From an uncultured Sphingomonadaceae bacterium (GTDB taxonomy: Bacteria > Pseudomonadota > Alphaproteobacteria > Sphingomonadales > Sphingomonadaceae), in assembly GCA_903871605.1 (NCBI GenBank), contig CAIQHF010000024.1, positions 1 through 64,000 of the forward strand: a stretch of 64,000 bases of DNA, given 5' to 3'. This document shows, piece after piece, positions 9,372-17,338 of the stretch (positions are counted from its first letter, which is position 1; each line of letters opens with the position of its first letter). The translations under genes were made by a program, and so were the position numbers. The notes beneath the pieces were generated by a model. It worked only from the letters and a program-made list of their open reading frames with translations. It did not search any database and was not told the DNA's origin.

Positions 9372-11162
9372 TCATTCGGCCATCGCGTGGCTTACCGCCG
9401 GTGCCCCCGATCGACCAGCCGTCACCTTGGCGCGCGTCCCAGGTGGAGCATTAACGAAGGCGATTTCAACCTTCACGGGTAGGTGGTCCGCATTGGTCAC
9501 TCGCTTAACGTAGGCCCGCGTTTCAGGGAATGGGATGCGCTCTGCGAAGTCGGCATCGCTGATCTCGCCCTTGCGGGGATCACCGATCCGCTTCAGCCAG
9601 GATTCGTGATGGCGACCCTGCCGGTCTCGATAGCCTCCCGCGTCGAGCACCGCATCGCCGGCATTATACGCAGCTGCCACCAACGCCGGGTCGTGAAACT
9701 TGCTCCAGAGTCGACCGACCTCGAGAGTGCCCAACATCCGATTGTAGCCTGCGTCTGTCCTGAAGCGATGGTCATCGAATTCTATGCCGTTTCGCTTCGC
9801 GACCGCGCGCGCGGTATCGGGAAGCAGTTGCATCACGCCGATGGCGCCCTTGCTACTATGCTGCCATTGCTTCGAGCGCTCGCCGACGGTCTCGATCAGG
9901 TGGGCTATGCCTGCCGCCCCGGTACCAAATCGCGCATCTGTAACAATTCCGCGGGCCGTCCCACCAACAGCTGCGAGCATCTTGTCTGCGGCCTGGCTGA
10001 TTGTCTGCGCGGCGGGCACGAATCGCCCAACAACGGATCGACCGAGCTCCTCAACGCTGGCGCTCAGCTTTCCGTCGACCGCGTCCCGTGCCAATCCAAC
10101 GGCGCTATCCGAACGACGGTCGAAGAAAGCCGCGTCGCGGGCCTTGGCTCGTTGGGCGAGACGATCTCCCATTTGGCCGATGACGACGGCGTTGCGGTTC
10201 AGGTGCTCGGCGGTTGCCACATCGGCATCGCTGTTCATCACTCCGTGCTTCGCGACGTCGGACCTTTCGGCTTGAAGGGTCCCGCTACCCTTGCTGAGCA
10301 GCGGCAGCATGCCGGCGATCCCCAGTCGGTTCGCGATCATCAATCGCGTCTGCGGATCCTTTTGGCGCGCGAGCGCGTCCGAGGTATCGGCAAGCATCGC
10401 GGAATAGTCGAGGTTGCCGTCTGCGCCTTTCCGGAACTTGACGCCGAGGCGCATCATCAGCGCGAGCGCCTCATTGTTTCGGCCGTAGCGAGCATCGTGC
10501 ACGTTCTGCGCGAAGCTGCTGATCGCGCCGTTCGTCGCATCCTTCCCGATTCCATAGCGCTCAGCCGCGCCCTGGAGCTCCTGGAGGTCGCGCGACGCGA
10601 CGCCGATCATATCGGCGAAGCGTCCCATCTGCGCGGTGCTCGCCGCCCAGCCGCTCGCGAACTTATAGCCGGCGACAGCGGCCGCACCGAGGGTGGCGAC
10701 GACCGCAGTTCCGACGACGGCAACGGGACCCATTGCTGCCGCGAGCCCGCCGGCAGCGCCAGCGGCCACTTCCATACCCTCAGCAGCTGCCGCGCCTTCG
10801 ACGGCCGTCTCGCCGAGTTGCGCCGAGGCGCCAGCGCCCACGCTCTGTGCCTGGCGCAGCGAAACCGAGGTTCGACCGATGCCATCACGGAGCGCGCCGC
10901 CGACCTTGACGAAGGCACCTACCCGCTTCCCGAGCGTGCCAAAAACGGACTCGTTACCGAACGCCTTGGATGCGGCGTCGTCGATCTCGCCGAAGGTCCG
11001 CGCGATGTTGCCGAGCCCACCGCGATCGCCGATCCGGCCCAGACCCTTGCCGACGCTGGCCGCATGCTTGCCAAGCTTGTCGAGCCGCCTTTCGGCCGCG
11101 CTGGCACCGCGGTTGACCAGATTGTTGCCGACGATATCGATCGCGACCTGGGGGTTGCTCAT
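9372..11162 (-). CDS. Tail tape measure protein with C-terminal lytic transglycosylase domain
   Basis: 596 aa, short for a tape measure. Residues 1-400 are helical and Ala-rich, with a central hydrophobic stretch at about 125-170 (VAAGAAGGLAAAMGPVAVVG). Residues about 440-530 are an SLT-type lysozyme domain: HLIETVGERS holds the catalytic Glu candidate, SSKGAIGVMQLLPDTA the signature, and DPALVAAAYNAG the third motif. It sets tail length and would cut peptidoglycan during DNA entry. The start codon overlaps the frameshift chaperone stop (ATGA). Confidence 0.92.
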   Translation of the reverse strand: MSNPQVAIDIVGNNLVNRGASAAERRLDKLGKHAASVGKGLGRIGDRGGLGNIARTFGEIDDAASKAFGNESVFGTLGKRVGAFVKVGGALRDGIGRTSVSLRQAQSVGAGASAQLGETAVEGAAAAEGMEVAAGAAGGLAAAMGPVAVVGTAVVATLGAAAVAGYKFASGWAASTAQMGRFADMIGVASRDLQELQGAAERYGIGKDATNGAISSFAQNVHDARYGRNNEALALMMRLGVKFRKGADGNLDYSAMLADTSDALARQKDPQTRLMIANRLGIAGMLPLLSKGSGTLQAERSDVAKHGVMNSDADVATAEHLNRNAVVIGQMGDRLAQRAKARDAAFFDRRSDSAVGLARDAVDGKLSASVEELGRSVVGRFVPAAQTISQAADKMLAAVGGTARGIVTDARFGTGAAGIAHLIETVGERSKQWQHSSKGAIGVMQLLPDTARAVAKRNGIEFDDHRFRTDAGYNRMLGTLEVGRLWSKFHDPALVAAAYNAGDAVLDAGGYRDRQGRHHESWLKRIGDPRKGEISDADFAERIPFPETRAYVKRVTNADHLPVKVEIAFVNAPPGTRAKVTAGRSGAPAVSHAMAE

Positions 11163-11313
11163 GGGAAACTCCCGAAGGCGCGCTTGTGATCGTCAACCCA
11201 GCGTCTGAGCTCCGACCAGGTCTCTTTCTTGATCGTTCGGGGCGTCTCGCGGCACCGGGACGCGAAGACCGCCACGACCTCGCGCCAGTCCTCCGGCCGC
11301 CCTAGAAGAAACG
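11159..11313 (-). CDS. Frameshift extension of tail chaperone (T-like part)
   Basis: A second frame, -1 relative to the chaperone at 11302-11583, has no start of its own. It takes over at the chaperone's end and adds about 48 codons (GRPEDWREVVAVFASRC ... DDHKRAFGSFP). It ends in an ATGA overlap with the tape measure start at 11162. The likely slip site is the T-rich CGTTTCTTC at 11305-11313, directly before the TAG. Tailed phages often make such G/GT or E/E' pairs between tube and tape measure genes. The exact slip codon is inference. Confidence 0.65.
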
Positions 11314-11583
11314 GTTCAGATAATCCGTCGCACGGCGGAAATCGCGGACGAGCATCTGCTTGATGACGGCTTCCGGGACGGCGGCAACGGTCGCGATCGC
11401 CTTGCGGCTCGCGGCGACGCCCTCGAGCTTGTCCCATTCCTCCCACTGGCCTGCGGTGGGCTCGTGCAGCTTGATATGGGTGAAGGTCTGCGAGGCGTGG
11501 ACGATTTCCTTTCGGAACGTGATCGTCAGCTCCTCGGGGATCGCTTCCTCGGCGCGCGCGGCAGATGCATCTTCCATATTCAT
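11302..11583 (-). CDS. Tail assembly chaperone (gpE/gp41 family)
   Basis: 93 aa from the ATG at 11583, with GAGAAGG upstream. Family marks: ITFRKEIVHASQTFTHIKLHEPTAGQWEEWDKLEG and DYLNRFF at the end. It corresponds to the E/41/14 tail chaperone family that wraps the tape measure protein before tube polymerisation. Position between tube and tape measure is diagnostic. The 3' end probably frameshifts into the extension described separately. Confidence 0.85.
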   Translation of the reverse strand: MNMEDASAARAEEAIPEELTITFRKEIVHASQTFTHIKLHEPTAGQWEEWDKLEGVAASRKAIATVAAVPEAVIKQMLVRDFRRATDYLNRFF

Positions 11584-11591
11584 CGCCCTTC

Positions 11592-11960
11592 TCAATGCTC
11601 GCTGACGTCCGGGCCTTCGAACTCGACCTCGAAGCTGGCGTCCTCGGTCGCGACCTCGATCGGATCGCCGGTGCGCCACATGTTTCGGCCGACAATCGTC
11701 TTGCCATTCGCGAGCTCGAACATGACCGTCACATTGTCGGCGCTGTTGAGCGCCGCGATCATGGGCTGCGAGCTGTCGCGGCCCTTCCAGCCCATCATGC
11801 CCGGCTGAGGCATAGCCGAATAGCCATGGATGCCGTCTTGCCCGGGCAGCGTCTCGCGCTTCTCAGTGCTGACGCGGTACTTGCCCTCGCCGGACACCTT
11901 GTAGGCGGTGCCGTCGATCGTGGCGTACATGACGCCAGCGATCTGGTTGCTGCTTGCCAT
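11592..11960 (-). CDS. Tail tube protein (Mu gpM/gp40-like)
   Basis: 122 aa. Tube-family pattern: GVMYATIDGTAYKVSGEGKY near the N-terminus, then MPQPGMMGWKGRDSSQPMIAALNSAD and GKTIVGRNMWRTGDPIEVATED. It polymerises into the inner tube of the contractile tail. Follows the sheath gene with a 12-bp gap. Confidence 0.92.
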   Translation of the reverse strand: MASSNQIAGVMYATIDGTAYKVSGEGKYRVSTEKRETLPGQDGIHGYSAMPQPGMMGWKGRDSSQPMIAALNSADNVTVMFELANGKTIVGRNMWRTGDPIEVATEDASFEVEFEGPDVSEH

Positions 11961-11972
11961 TCTATGGGCTCC

Positions 11973-13475
11973 TTAAGCCTGGAGACGGAACTGGAAGAGC
12001 AGCGCGATCTGGCGCAGCCCGTTGGTCAGGATGCCGTCGTAGAGGATGTCGAGGCGGCCCGGATTGTTCGCGTTGCGCTCGACAACGAGGCCGGCCGCGA
12101 AGGCATCGGCGTCCTGGACCTGGCCCGCGGCTTCGAGCTCGGCATAATGCGCGATCAGGTCGGCGCGGACGACGTTCGGCGTGACCACATTCGAGGTCGG
12201 CCCGAAGCGCGTTCCATTATCCGCGAGCTTCTTGCGGCCATATTTTGCGGCGACCATGCCCTGCAGCGCCCGCAGGATATACGGGATCTGATACATGGTC
12301 TCGACTTCGAGATAGCTGTCGTCCGCCTGGCCCTGCGTGTTGGTGACGTAGGTCGTGATGATGTTCTGCATCACGACGTTGTTGCCCCCGTCGACGGTCC
12401 AGGTCGAAACGCCACCATAGAGCAGGGTCGCGCTCTGGATCTGGATGCCGAACAGCCAATTCCGCTCGGGCGGCAGGATACCGGCGACCGTCAGATATTG
12501 GAGCGGCTGGCCCGGGTCAGCGCGCAGGCTGACCGCCGCCTTACCCATGAAGGCCGCCGCCCATTTCCACGGCGGGGTCGGGCTGCTGGTCGGAAGGCCG
12601 ATGCATGTGACATGCTGATTGTTGATCAGCGATGCATAGGCGGTCAGCGTTCCCGCCGTGCCGCGCTTGGCCGTCCAGCAGTGGCCATAGACCTGCGTCG
12701 TCCACGACCAGCGGCCGCCCGTCGCGTCCGCAAGAAGGGCGGTTATCGCGGCGATCGACGCGGTGTCGGTCAACGAGCAGGCGATGAAGTCGAACGCCGC
12801 GTCGCCGAGATTGGTCAGCGCGGTCGTGAGCGACGGATTGGTGGCGCCGGCCGCCATCGCGACGATCGTCACCCCGAGCCCCGGGGGCAGAAGCTCGCCC
12901 TTGGTATAGCCCAGATAGTTGATCCGCACGTCGATATCGTTGCCGCACTCGCCGCCGTTGCGTGCCGTGAGATTGACCTTGGACGTCGTCACGCCGTCGA
13001 CCGCGGCCGTCGCGGCAATGCCGTTGGCGGCATTGATCGCGGCCGCCACCGTCGTCGCGACCTGGGCCGCCGTCTGTCCGCTCTGCAGCGGCACCGCGAT
13101 CAGCCGGCCGCCGACATACAGCGACAGCGTGCCCGCGGCCGTCGTCGGGCCCGTAAAGCTGATCGAGCCGGTCGCCGCGACGGCGCCGGGATCGTCATTC
13201 AGCGGGAGCACCCAGAGCTCGCCGGTCGGGTCGTTCGCCCGGTAGGCATCGATCATGCCGGCGAGGATCGATCCGGGACCGGCTGCCGCGCGAGAATTCG
13301 ACTGCGATTGGCTCTGCTGCGCGACATTGGCGACGAGCGTGCCCGCGGACGTCTTCTGCCCGATCAGCAGCGCGCGCTGCGGCGTGACGTTCGTGTTCGC
13401 CTTCGAGTTGTCGAGCTCGGCGAAGAACAGCGGCACGCGCAGCGTTTGCGGGATGTTGGCAAAGGGAACGGTCAT
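11973..13475 (-). CDS. Tail sheath protein (Mu gpL/gp39-like)
   Basis: 500 aa, the usual size of Mu-type sheaths. Pattern: N-terminal VPFANIPQTLRVPLFFAELD, QRALLIGQKTSAGT, a central variable beta domain, then NWLFGIQIQSATLLYGGVSTWTVDGG and C-terminal LRQIALLFQFRLQA. It contracts to drive the tube into the host. Overlaps the gp38-like gene by 4 bases (ATGA). Confidence 0.93.
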   Translation of the reverse strand: MTVPFANIPQTLRVPLFFAELDNSKANTNVTPQRALLIGQKTSAGTLVANVAQQSQSQSNSRAAAGPGSILAGMIDAYRANDPTGELWVLPLNDDPGAVAATGSISFTGPTTAAGTLSLYVGGRLIAVPLQSGQTAAQVATTVAAAINAANGIAATAAVDGVTTSKVNLTARNGGECGNDIDVRINYLGYTKGELLPPGLGVTIVAMAAGATNPSLTTALTNLGDAAFDFIACSLTDTASIAAITALLADATGGRWSWTTQVYGHCWTAKRGTAGTLTAYASLINNQHVTCIGLPTSSPTPPWKWAAAFMGKAAVSLRADPGQPLQYLTVAGILPPERNWLFGIQIQSATLLYGGVSTWTVDGGNNVVMQNIITTYVTNTQGQADDSYLEVETMYQIPYILRALQGMVAAKYGRKKLADNGTRFGPTSNVVTPNVVRADLIAHYAELEAAGQVQDADAFAAGLVVERNANNPGRLDILYDGILTNGLRQIALLFQFRLQA

Positions 13476-13729
13476 GCCTTCGGCTCCTCGGCGGGCGCCG
13501 ACACTGCGGCGGGATCGGGGTCACCCTCGGGCTCGGCCTCGATGGTGGGCTGGGCTGCGGCGTCGGGCTCCGGTTCGGGTTCGAGATCCTCGACGACCTC
13601 CGCATCGCCGTCGGCGATGAGGCGCGCCCAGTAGAAGTCGTTGGGGTCGAAGGGGATGCCTTGGGCGTCGAGCAGACGACGCGTCACAGGATCCCGGACC
13701 AAACGGCCCGGCACGGCAACGATGCGCAT
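13472..13729 (-). CDS. Mu gp38-like protein (DUF2635)
   Basis: 85 aa. The N-terminus (VPGRLVRDPVTRRLLDAQG, then FYWARLIADGDAEV) matches the DUF2635 pattern found just before the sheath gene in Mu-like phages. The C-terminal 40 residues are a low-complexity Glu/Pro/Ala tail. Function unknown in the family; its constant location suggests a minor tail role. Confidence 0.85.
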   Translation of the reverse strand: MRIVAVPGRLVRDPVTRRLLDAQGIPFDPNDFYWARLIADGDAEVVEDLEPEPEPDAAAQPTIEAEPEGDPDPAAVSAPAEEPKA

Positions 13730-13738
13730 AGGGCGCTC

Positions 13739-14305
13739 CTATTGTGGGAGGTTGGCGGTGAAGCCGGAGGGCGGGTGCTGGCGGTCCTCCGCAGTGACCT
13801 CGGTCAGCGCATCGGACGCGATCGGGGCGAAGTCGTCTTCGTCCTCGAAGAATTGAAATGCGAAGTCGCTCTGTATGCCGGCAAGGTGCGTCGATTGATC
13901 GGCTGCGAAGGCGAGCTGCGTCTGCACGCCCTCCAGCTGCTCGACCACGCGGAAGAGCGGATAGCTGTTGATGATCGCGATCTCATACTGGCGCTTGAGA
14001 GCCCAGAGCTGGGATTCGGCAGTCGACGCGGCGACATCGCCGATCGCCGCCGGCGCGGATACCTCGCCGACGACACGGATCGTCGCAGTGGTCTGGAATT
14101 GAACCGACCCTTTGCCGAGCGACTGGCGGCTCTCGGAGACGATACGAAGCTTGAGGATCGGATACTGGTCGTTTTGAGTCGGCAGGTCGCCGGGGCGTTT
14201 GACCCGATCCCCGGCCACGGTCGCGAAGACGGGCGGTTGCGCGCCGGCGCTCGGGCCCAGCACAGCCGCCTCGATCAGGTCGAGCAGGTCCGCCGACGTC
14301 GTCAC
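13739..14305 (-). CDS. Mu gp37-like tail protein, probable tail terminator
   Basis: 188 aa. It sits at the junction of head-joining and sheath genes, the place of Mu gp37. Visible features: TQNDQYPILKLRIVSES, SVQFQTTATIRVVGE and an acidic FFEDEDDFAP segment. A tail-terminator or tail-completion role fits the position. The family match is moderate. Confidence 0.65.
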   Translation of the reverse strand: MTTSADLLDLIEAAVLGPSAGAQPPVFATVAGDRVKRPGDLPTQNDQYPILKLRIVSESRQSLGKGSVQFQTTATIRVVGEVSAPAAIGDVAASTAESQLWALKRQYEIAIINSYPLFRVVEQLEGVQTQLAFAADQSTHLAGIQSDFAFQFFEDEDDFAPIASDALTEVTAEDRQHPPSGFTANLPQ

Positions 14306-14652
14306 GCGACTTCGATCAGCATGAGCTTGATGTGCCCATGCCCGTCCGGCCGAGCATCGGTGACACCGTAGGTCATCCCGTTTGATGGGATGAACACGGT
14401 GTCATTCTGCGCCGGCGGAACGGTGAAAAGGACAGCGCGGACGCCGAGCACAGGACGCCTCGAAGTCGCGCTGTCGTCCTCCGCCAGGCTGGTGACGTCG
14501 TGATAAGCGGAATCGAACACAGCATCGACCAGTTGGAACGCCGAGCCGCCCTTCGGGGTGTAGATCGGCCAGGACGAAGGCGTGCCGGGCATCCCCTCGC
14601 CAAATACCGACATCACCGGGCCGAGCAGCTCGGCGTCCCAATCGAACGCCAT
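14302..14652 (-). CDS. Head-tail joining protein (lambda FII-like)
   Basis: 116 aa. Carries a small beta-barrel pattern (FGEGMPGTPSSWPIYTP, VRAVLFTVPPAQNDTVFI, GMTYGVTDARPDGHGHIKLML) as in phage head-tail attachment proteins of the FII type. Lies immediately after the major capsid gene and before the tail genes, as expected. Overlaps the next gene by 4 bases. Confidence 0.75.
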   Translation of the reverse strand: MAFDWDAELLGPVMSVFGEGMPGTPSSWPIYTPKGGSAFQLVDAVFDSAYHDVTSLAEDDSATSRRPVLGVRAVLFTVPPAQNDTVFIPSNGMTYGVTDARPDGHGHIKLMLIEVA

Positions 14653-14655
14653 CGA

Positions 14656-15687
14656 TCAGGCCTCGGCGCGGCCGGTGCGCAGCACCTCGGGGCGCTTGCA
14701 GATGAACAGCGGATACTCGTACGCCTCCTGGCGCCACCAACTGTTCCGATCGCGGTCGAAGATTGGAACGACGTAACGCTCCTTGCCGGGCGTGTTGATC
14801 CACTCGAAGCTTTCGCCCGGCGCCATGGCCTTCTCGAAGACGCCCGGGGCGCCCTTCGGGAAGAACTTCACCTTGTCGTCGGGGATCTTGATCGACGTAT
14901 TGTCGTCGGAGCCGCGATAGTTCACCCATTCGACGTCAGCGAAAGGGAAGGTTTTGAAAGCACCGCCGCCGCGCAGATCGGCCGCATCCGACCAGTTGGT
15001 GAAGGTCCGTACGACGTCCACGTGGTTGGTGAACTGGTCGTAGAACGCATCGCCACACAGGGCGACGACGCTCGTGGACGTGGTGAAGGCGCCCTTCGAC
15101 GACCGCGCCATCGAGCGAACGAGCTGGTTGATGATCGGGCGGAGCGTTCCCTGCGCCTGGGCTGCGAGGTTGAAGGCCACCTCGTCCGGCTCTGCGAAGC
15201 CGAACTCGTCGAACCAGTTGTACCAGACGCTGCCATCGGCATCGAGCAGCAGCCCTTGGACAGCCGCGAGCCGCTGGAATTCCTCGGTATAGTCGAGAGT
15301 CGCAAGGAGCCCGGTCGGACCGCTCAGCCGGCGCGCGACCTCGGCCTGGACCTGCATGAACACAGTCTCCTGACCGAATTCGCGGATGTTCTGGAGCTCG
15401 TGGCTATGGATCGTGTCGCCGTCGAAGATCCTCGGGACATCAAAATAGCGCATACGGCGACGCTCGGTCGTGCGCTCCTCGTTCGTCGGCTGGCCACGCT
15501 GGCTCATCGGCACGATGTTGAGAACGCCGTCGCGCTCCTCCACCGCGAGCGCGGTCGTGCGGATCGGGTTGGGGGTGAAGAGGTTCATGTCGCCCAGCAT
15601 CGAGGGAAGATGCGGGAGGCGCTCGACCTGGGTGGTGAGCTCGATCTCCGAGAAGGCGTCGTTGCGGAAGATATTGATCAGGGACAT
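14656..15687 (-). CDS. Major capsid protein E (lambda gpE family)
   Basis: 343 aa from the ATG at 15687, almost the length of lambda gpE. The frame is open further upstream but that region is a hairpin-rich spacer and the decoration gene. Family marks: IFRNDAFSEIELTTQVERLP, FTPNPIRTTALAVEE, IPMSQRGQP-type segment, C-terminal RNSWWRQEAYEYPLFICKRP and EVLRTGRAEA. HK97-fold capsid subunit. A cluster of hairpins lies just upstream. Confidence 0.92.
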   Translation of the reverse strand: MSLINIFRNDAFSEIELTTQVERLPHLPSMLGDMNLFTPNPIRTTALAVEERDGVLNIVPMSQRGQPTNEERTTERRRMRYFDVPRIFDGDTIHSHELQNIREFGQETVFMQVQAEVARRLSGPTGLLATLDYTEEFQRLAAVQGLLLDADGSVWYNWFDEFGFAEPDEVAFNLAAQAQGTLRPIINQLVRSMARSSKGAFTTSTSVVALCGDAFYDQFTNHVDVVRTFTNWSDAADLRGGGAFKTFPFADVEWVNYRGSDDNTSIKIPDDKVKFFPKGAPGVFEKAMAPGESFEWINTPGKERYVVPIFDRDRNSWWRQEAYEYPLFICKRPEVLRTGRAEA

Positions 15688-15696
15688 CTTGGTCAG

Positions 15697-15808
15697 GCTC
15701 CATCGATGGGCTGCGCTGGCGATGGAGCGCAACCAAGGGCGCCCGGGGCAGCAGGAGGCTGCCCTGGGTGACTGAGGTTTGAGAAAGGGGCGCAGCCGAA
15801 CTGCGCCC
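15697..15808 (-). terminator. Hairpin cluster between decoration and capsid genes
   Basis: The spacer between the decoration gene and the capsid gene holds three inverted repeats. The first, read on the minus strand, is GGGCGCAG-TTCGG-CTGCGCCC (15788-15808) followed by CTTTCTC, a terminator-like hairpin. The second has 10-bp arms with one wobble (15742-15751 / 15759-15768). The third has perfect 9-bp arms GCTCCATCG / CGATGGAGC (15697-15705 / 15720-15728). They may set decoration:capsid stoichiometry or stabilise mRNA ends. Confidence 0.6.
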
Positions 15809-15812
15809 GCGG

Positions 15813-16487
15813 TCAGACGTTCAGGATGCCGAGCTTCGCGAGCTGGGCGAGGGCTGCGGTCTGCTGCTGCGTCGTGGTGACGTTTGCGCCCCAGAGCAGC
15901 TCCGCTGCCTGGACCTTCATCGGACCGCGCACATTGGCGACGGCGCGGCGATCGGCCGACGTCGCATCGCGCCAGCCGCTCCAGAGGATCGCGGCAGCAC
16001 GCTGCAGGCCGTTGGTCGCGGTCGGATCGAACGGGCCATATTTCACCACGCCGGTGACCGAGATCGTGAGGCTGTCGCCAGAAACGAAATCGGTAGCACC
16101 GTCCGCGAGCGTGAAGCTCAGGCCGCCGGCGTTGAAGGCTACGCCAACATTGCCATGGCCGATCTCGACACCATCCGGATCCTCGACCACGAACGTGCCG
16201 GCATTGGCGGCCGGCTCGATGAAGAGCAGATGGTAATCGCCGACCTTCGCGGGCGACGCGACGGCGATCGCACCCATGGCGCCATTGCCCGTGTTGGTGC
16301 CGAGCGCGGCGGAGATCGCGGCCGCGCCGGTGAGCTCGGCGCCGAGCACCAGGCCGGTCAGGCAAACGCCGCTGCCGGAAAGCAGAATGATGCCCTCACG
16401 GGTCAGCATGCCGTCGGAAGGATCCCAAACGACATAGCCGCCCTCATGGCGATTTTCATAAAGCGGGGGATAGGTGGGTGCGCCCAT
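15813..16487 (-). CDS. Head decoration protein D (lambda gpD family) with inserted domain
   Basis: 224 aa, about twice lambda gpD. N-terminal EGGYVVWDPSDGMLTREG and C-terminal GLQRAAAILWSGWRDATSADRRAVANVRGP-type residues are the decoration fold. Between them, about residues 60-140, lies an inserted beta domain (MGAIAVASPAKVGDYHLLFI, NAGTFVVEDPDGVEIG, LADGATDFVSGDSLTI). AAGGAG precedes the ATG at 16487. It stabilises the expanded capsid; the insert would sit on the outer surface. Confidence 0.88.
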   Translation of the reverse strand: MGAPTYPPLYENRHEGGYVVWDPSDGMLTREGIILLSGSGVCLTGLVLGAELTGAAAISAALGTNTGNGAMGAIAVASPAKVGDYHLLFIEPAANAGTFVVEDPDGVEIGHGNVGVAFNAGGLSFTLADGATDFVSGDSLTISVTGVVKYGPFDPTATNGLQRAAAILWSGWRDATSADRRAVANVRGPMKVQAAELLWGANVTTTQQQTAALAQLAKLGILNV

Positions 16488-16552
16488 GACGGGGCTCCTT
16501 TTCGATGAGAGAGGGCAGGCTCACGCCCGCATGTTGGCGATCGGCGAGCCGA

Positions 16553-17281
16553 TCAGTCGATCTTGACGCCGGCCTTCTTGAAGGCCGCTGTCCAGCTGGA
16601 TTTGACGGCCGCCTTGCTGGTGGGCTCGTCGGTATCGCTGCCGAGCTGCGCGTTGTGGCGCTGCCGATCGGGGCGGGCGTTGCGTCGGCCGCGGCCGCCA
16701 TCGTCGCCATCGTCATTCCGGCCCGACTGTCCGCGCAGGACGGCGATGGCCTCCTGGCGCGTCATCGAGGTCTCGAAGGCGAGCGAGCATGCGAGCGGGA
16801 TGTTCTTCGCCGCAGCGCTGTGGCCGAAGATCGCGGCGCAGCGCGCACGCTCGCGGCGACGGGCGCTGGCATTCTTGCTGCTGCCGGTCATCTCGTCCTT
16901 GTCGTCGTCGTCATCGTCATCCGACGCGCGAGAACGCTTGCCCTTGGGCTCGTCCTGGTCCTCGTCTTCATCGTCATCGGCATCGGACGCGCGGGACTTC
17001 TTGCCCTTGGGTTCATCCTGGTCCTCGTCGTCGTCATCGTCCGATGCGCGCGAGCGCTTGCCCTTGGGTTCGTCCTGGTCGTCGTCCTCGGACGCACGCG
17101 AGCGCTTGCCCTTGGGCTCCTCCTGATCCTGGTCGTCATCGTCGTCGTCCGACGCGCGCGAGCGCTTGCCCTTGGGCTCGTCCGGATCGCTTTCCGCGGC
17201 CTGCTTGGCGCTTTTGCGCGATAGGCCGGCGAAATGCGCGAATCGGCTCGCGCCCGCCATCAGGCTGGTGGTCGTCTTCAT
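16553..17281 (-). CDS. Acidic-repeat scaffolding-like protein
   Basis: 242 aa from the ATG at 17281 (GAGG six bases upstream; a GTG at 17287 is in frame). Residues 35-130 are five tandem units of about 16-20 residues, each (D/E)EPKGKRSRAS followed by a run of Asp. The C-terminal region (RRRERARCAAIFGHSAAAKNIPLACSLAFETSMTRQEAIAVL) matches the tail found at the C-terminus of many S49 phage proteases. That suggests the scaffold part of a protease-scaffold fusion, here a separate gene directly after the protease. Highly charged composition fits an internal scaffold; function is inference. Confidence 0.75.
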   Translation of the reverse strand: MKTTTSLMAGASRFAHFAGLSRKSAKQAAESDPDEPKGKRSRASDDDDDDQDQEEPKGKRSRASEDDDQDEPKGKRSRASDDDDDEDQDEPKGKKSRASDADDDEDEDQDEPKGKRSRASDDDDDDDKDEMTGSSKNASARRRERARCAAIFGHSAAAKNIPLACSLAFETSMTRQEAIAVLRGQSGRNDDGDDGGRGRRNARPDRQRHNAQLGSDTDEPTSKAAVKSSWTAAFKKAGVKID

Positions 17282-17338
17282 GGTCACCTCATTGTGGAAT
17301 GGCGCGAAGCCTGGGGTCGGGGCCGAGCCCCCGACGGA

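Noticed and set aside
9483-11189. 568-codon plus-strand frame across the tape measure gene
   Set aside because: Antisense shadow; the minus strand encodes a tape measure protein with a recognisable SLT domain.
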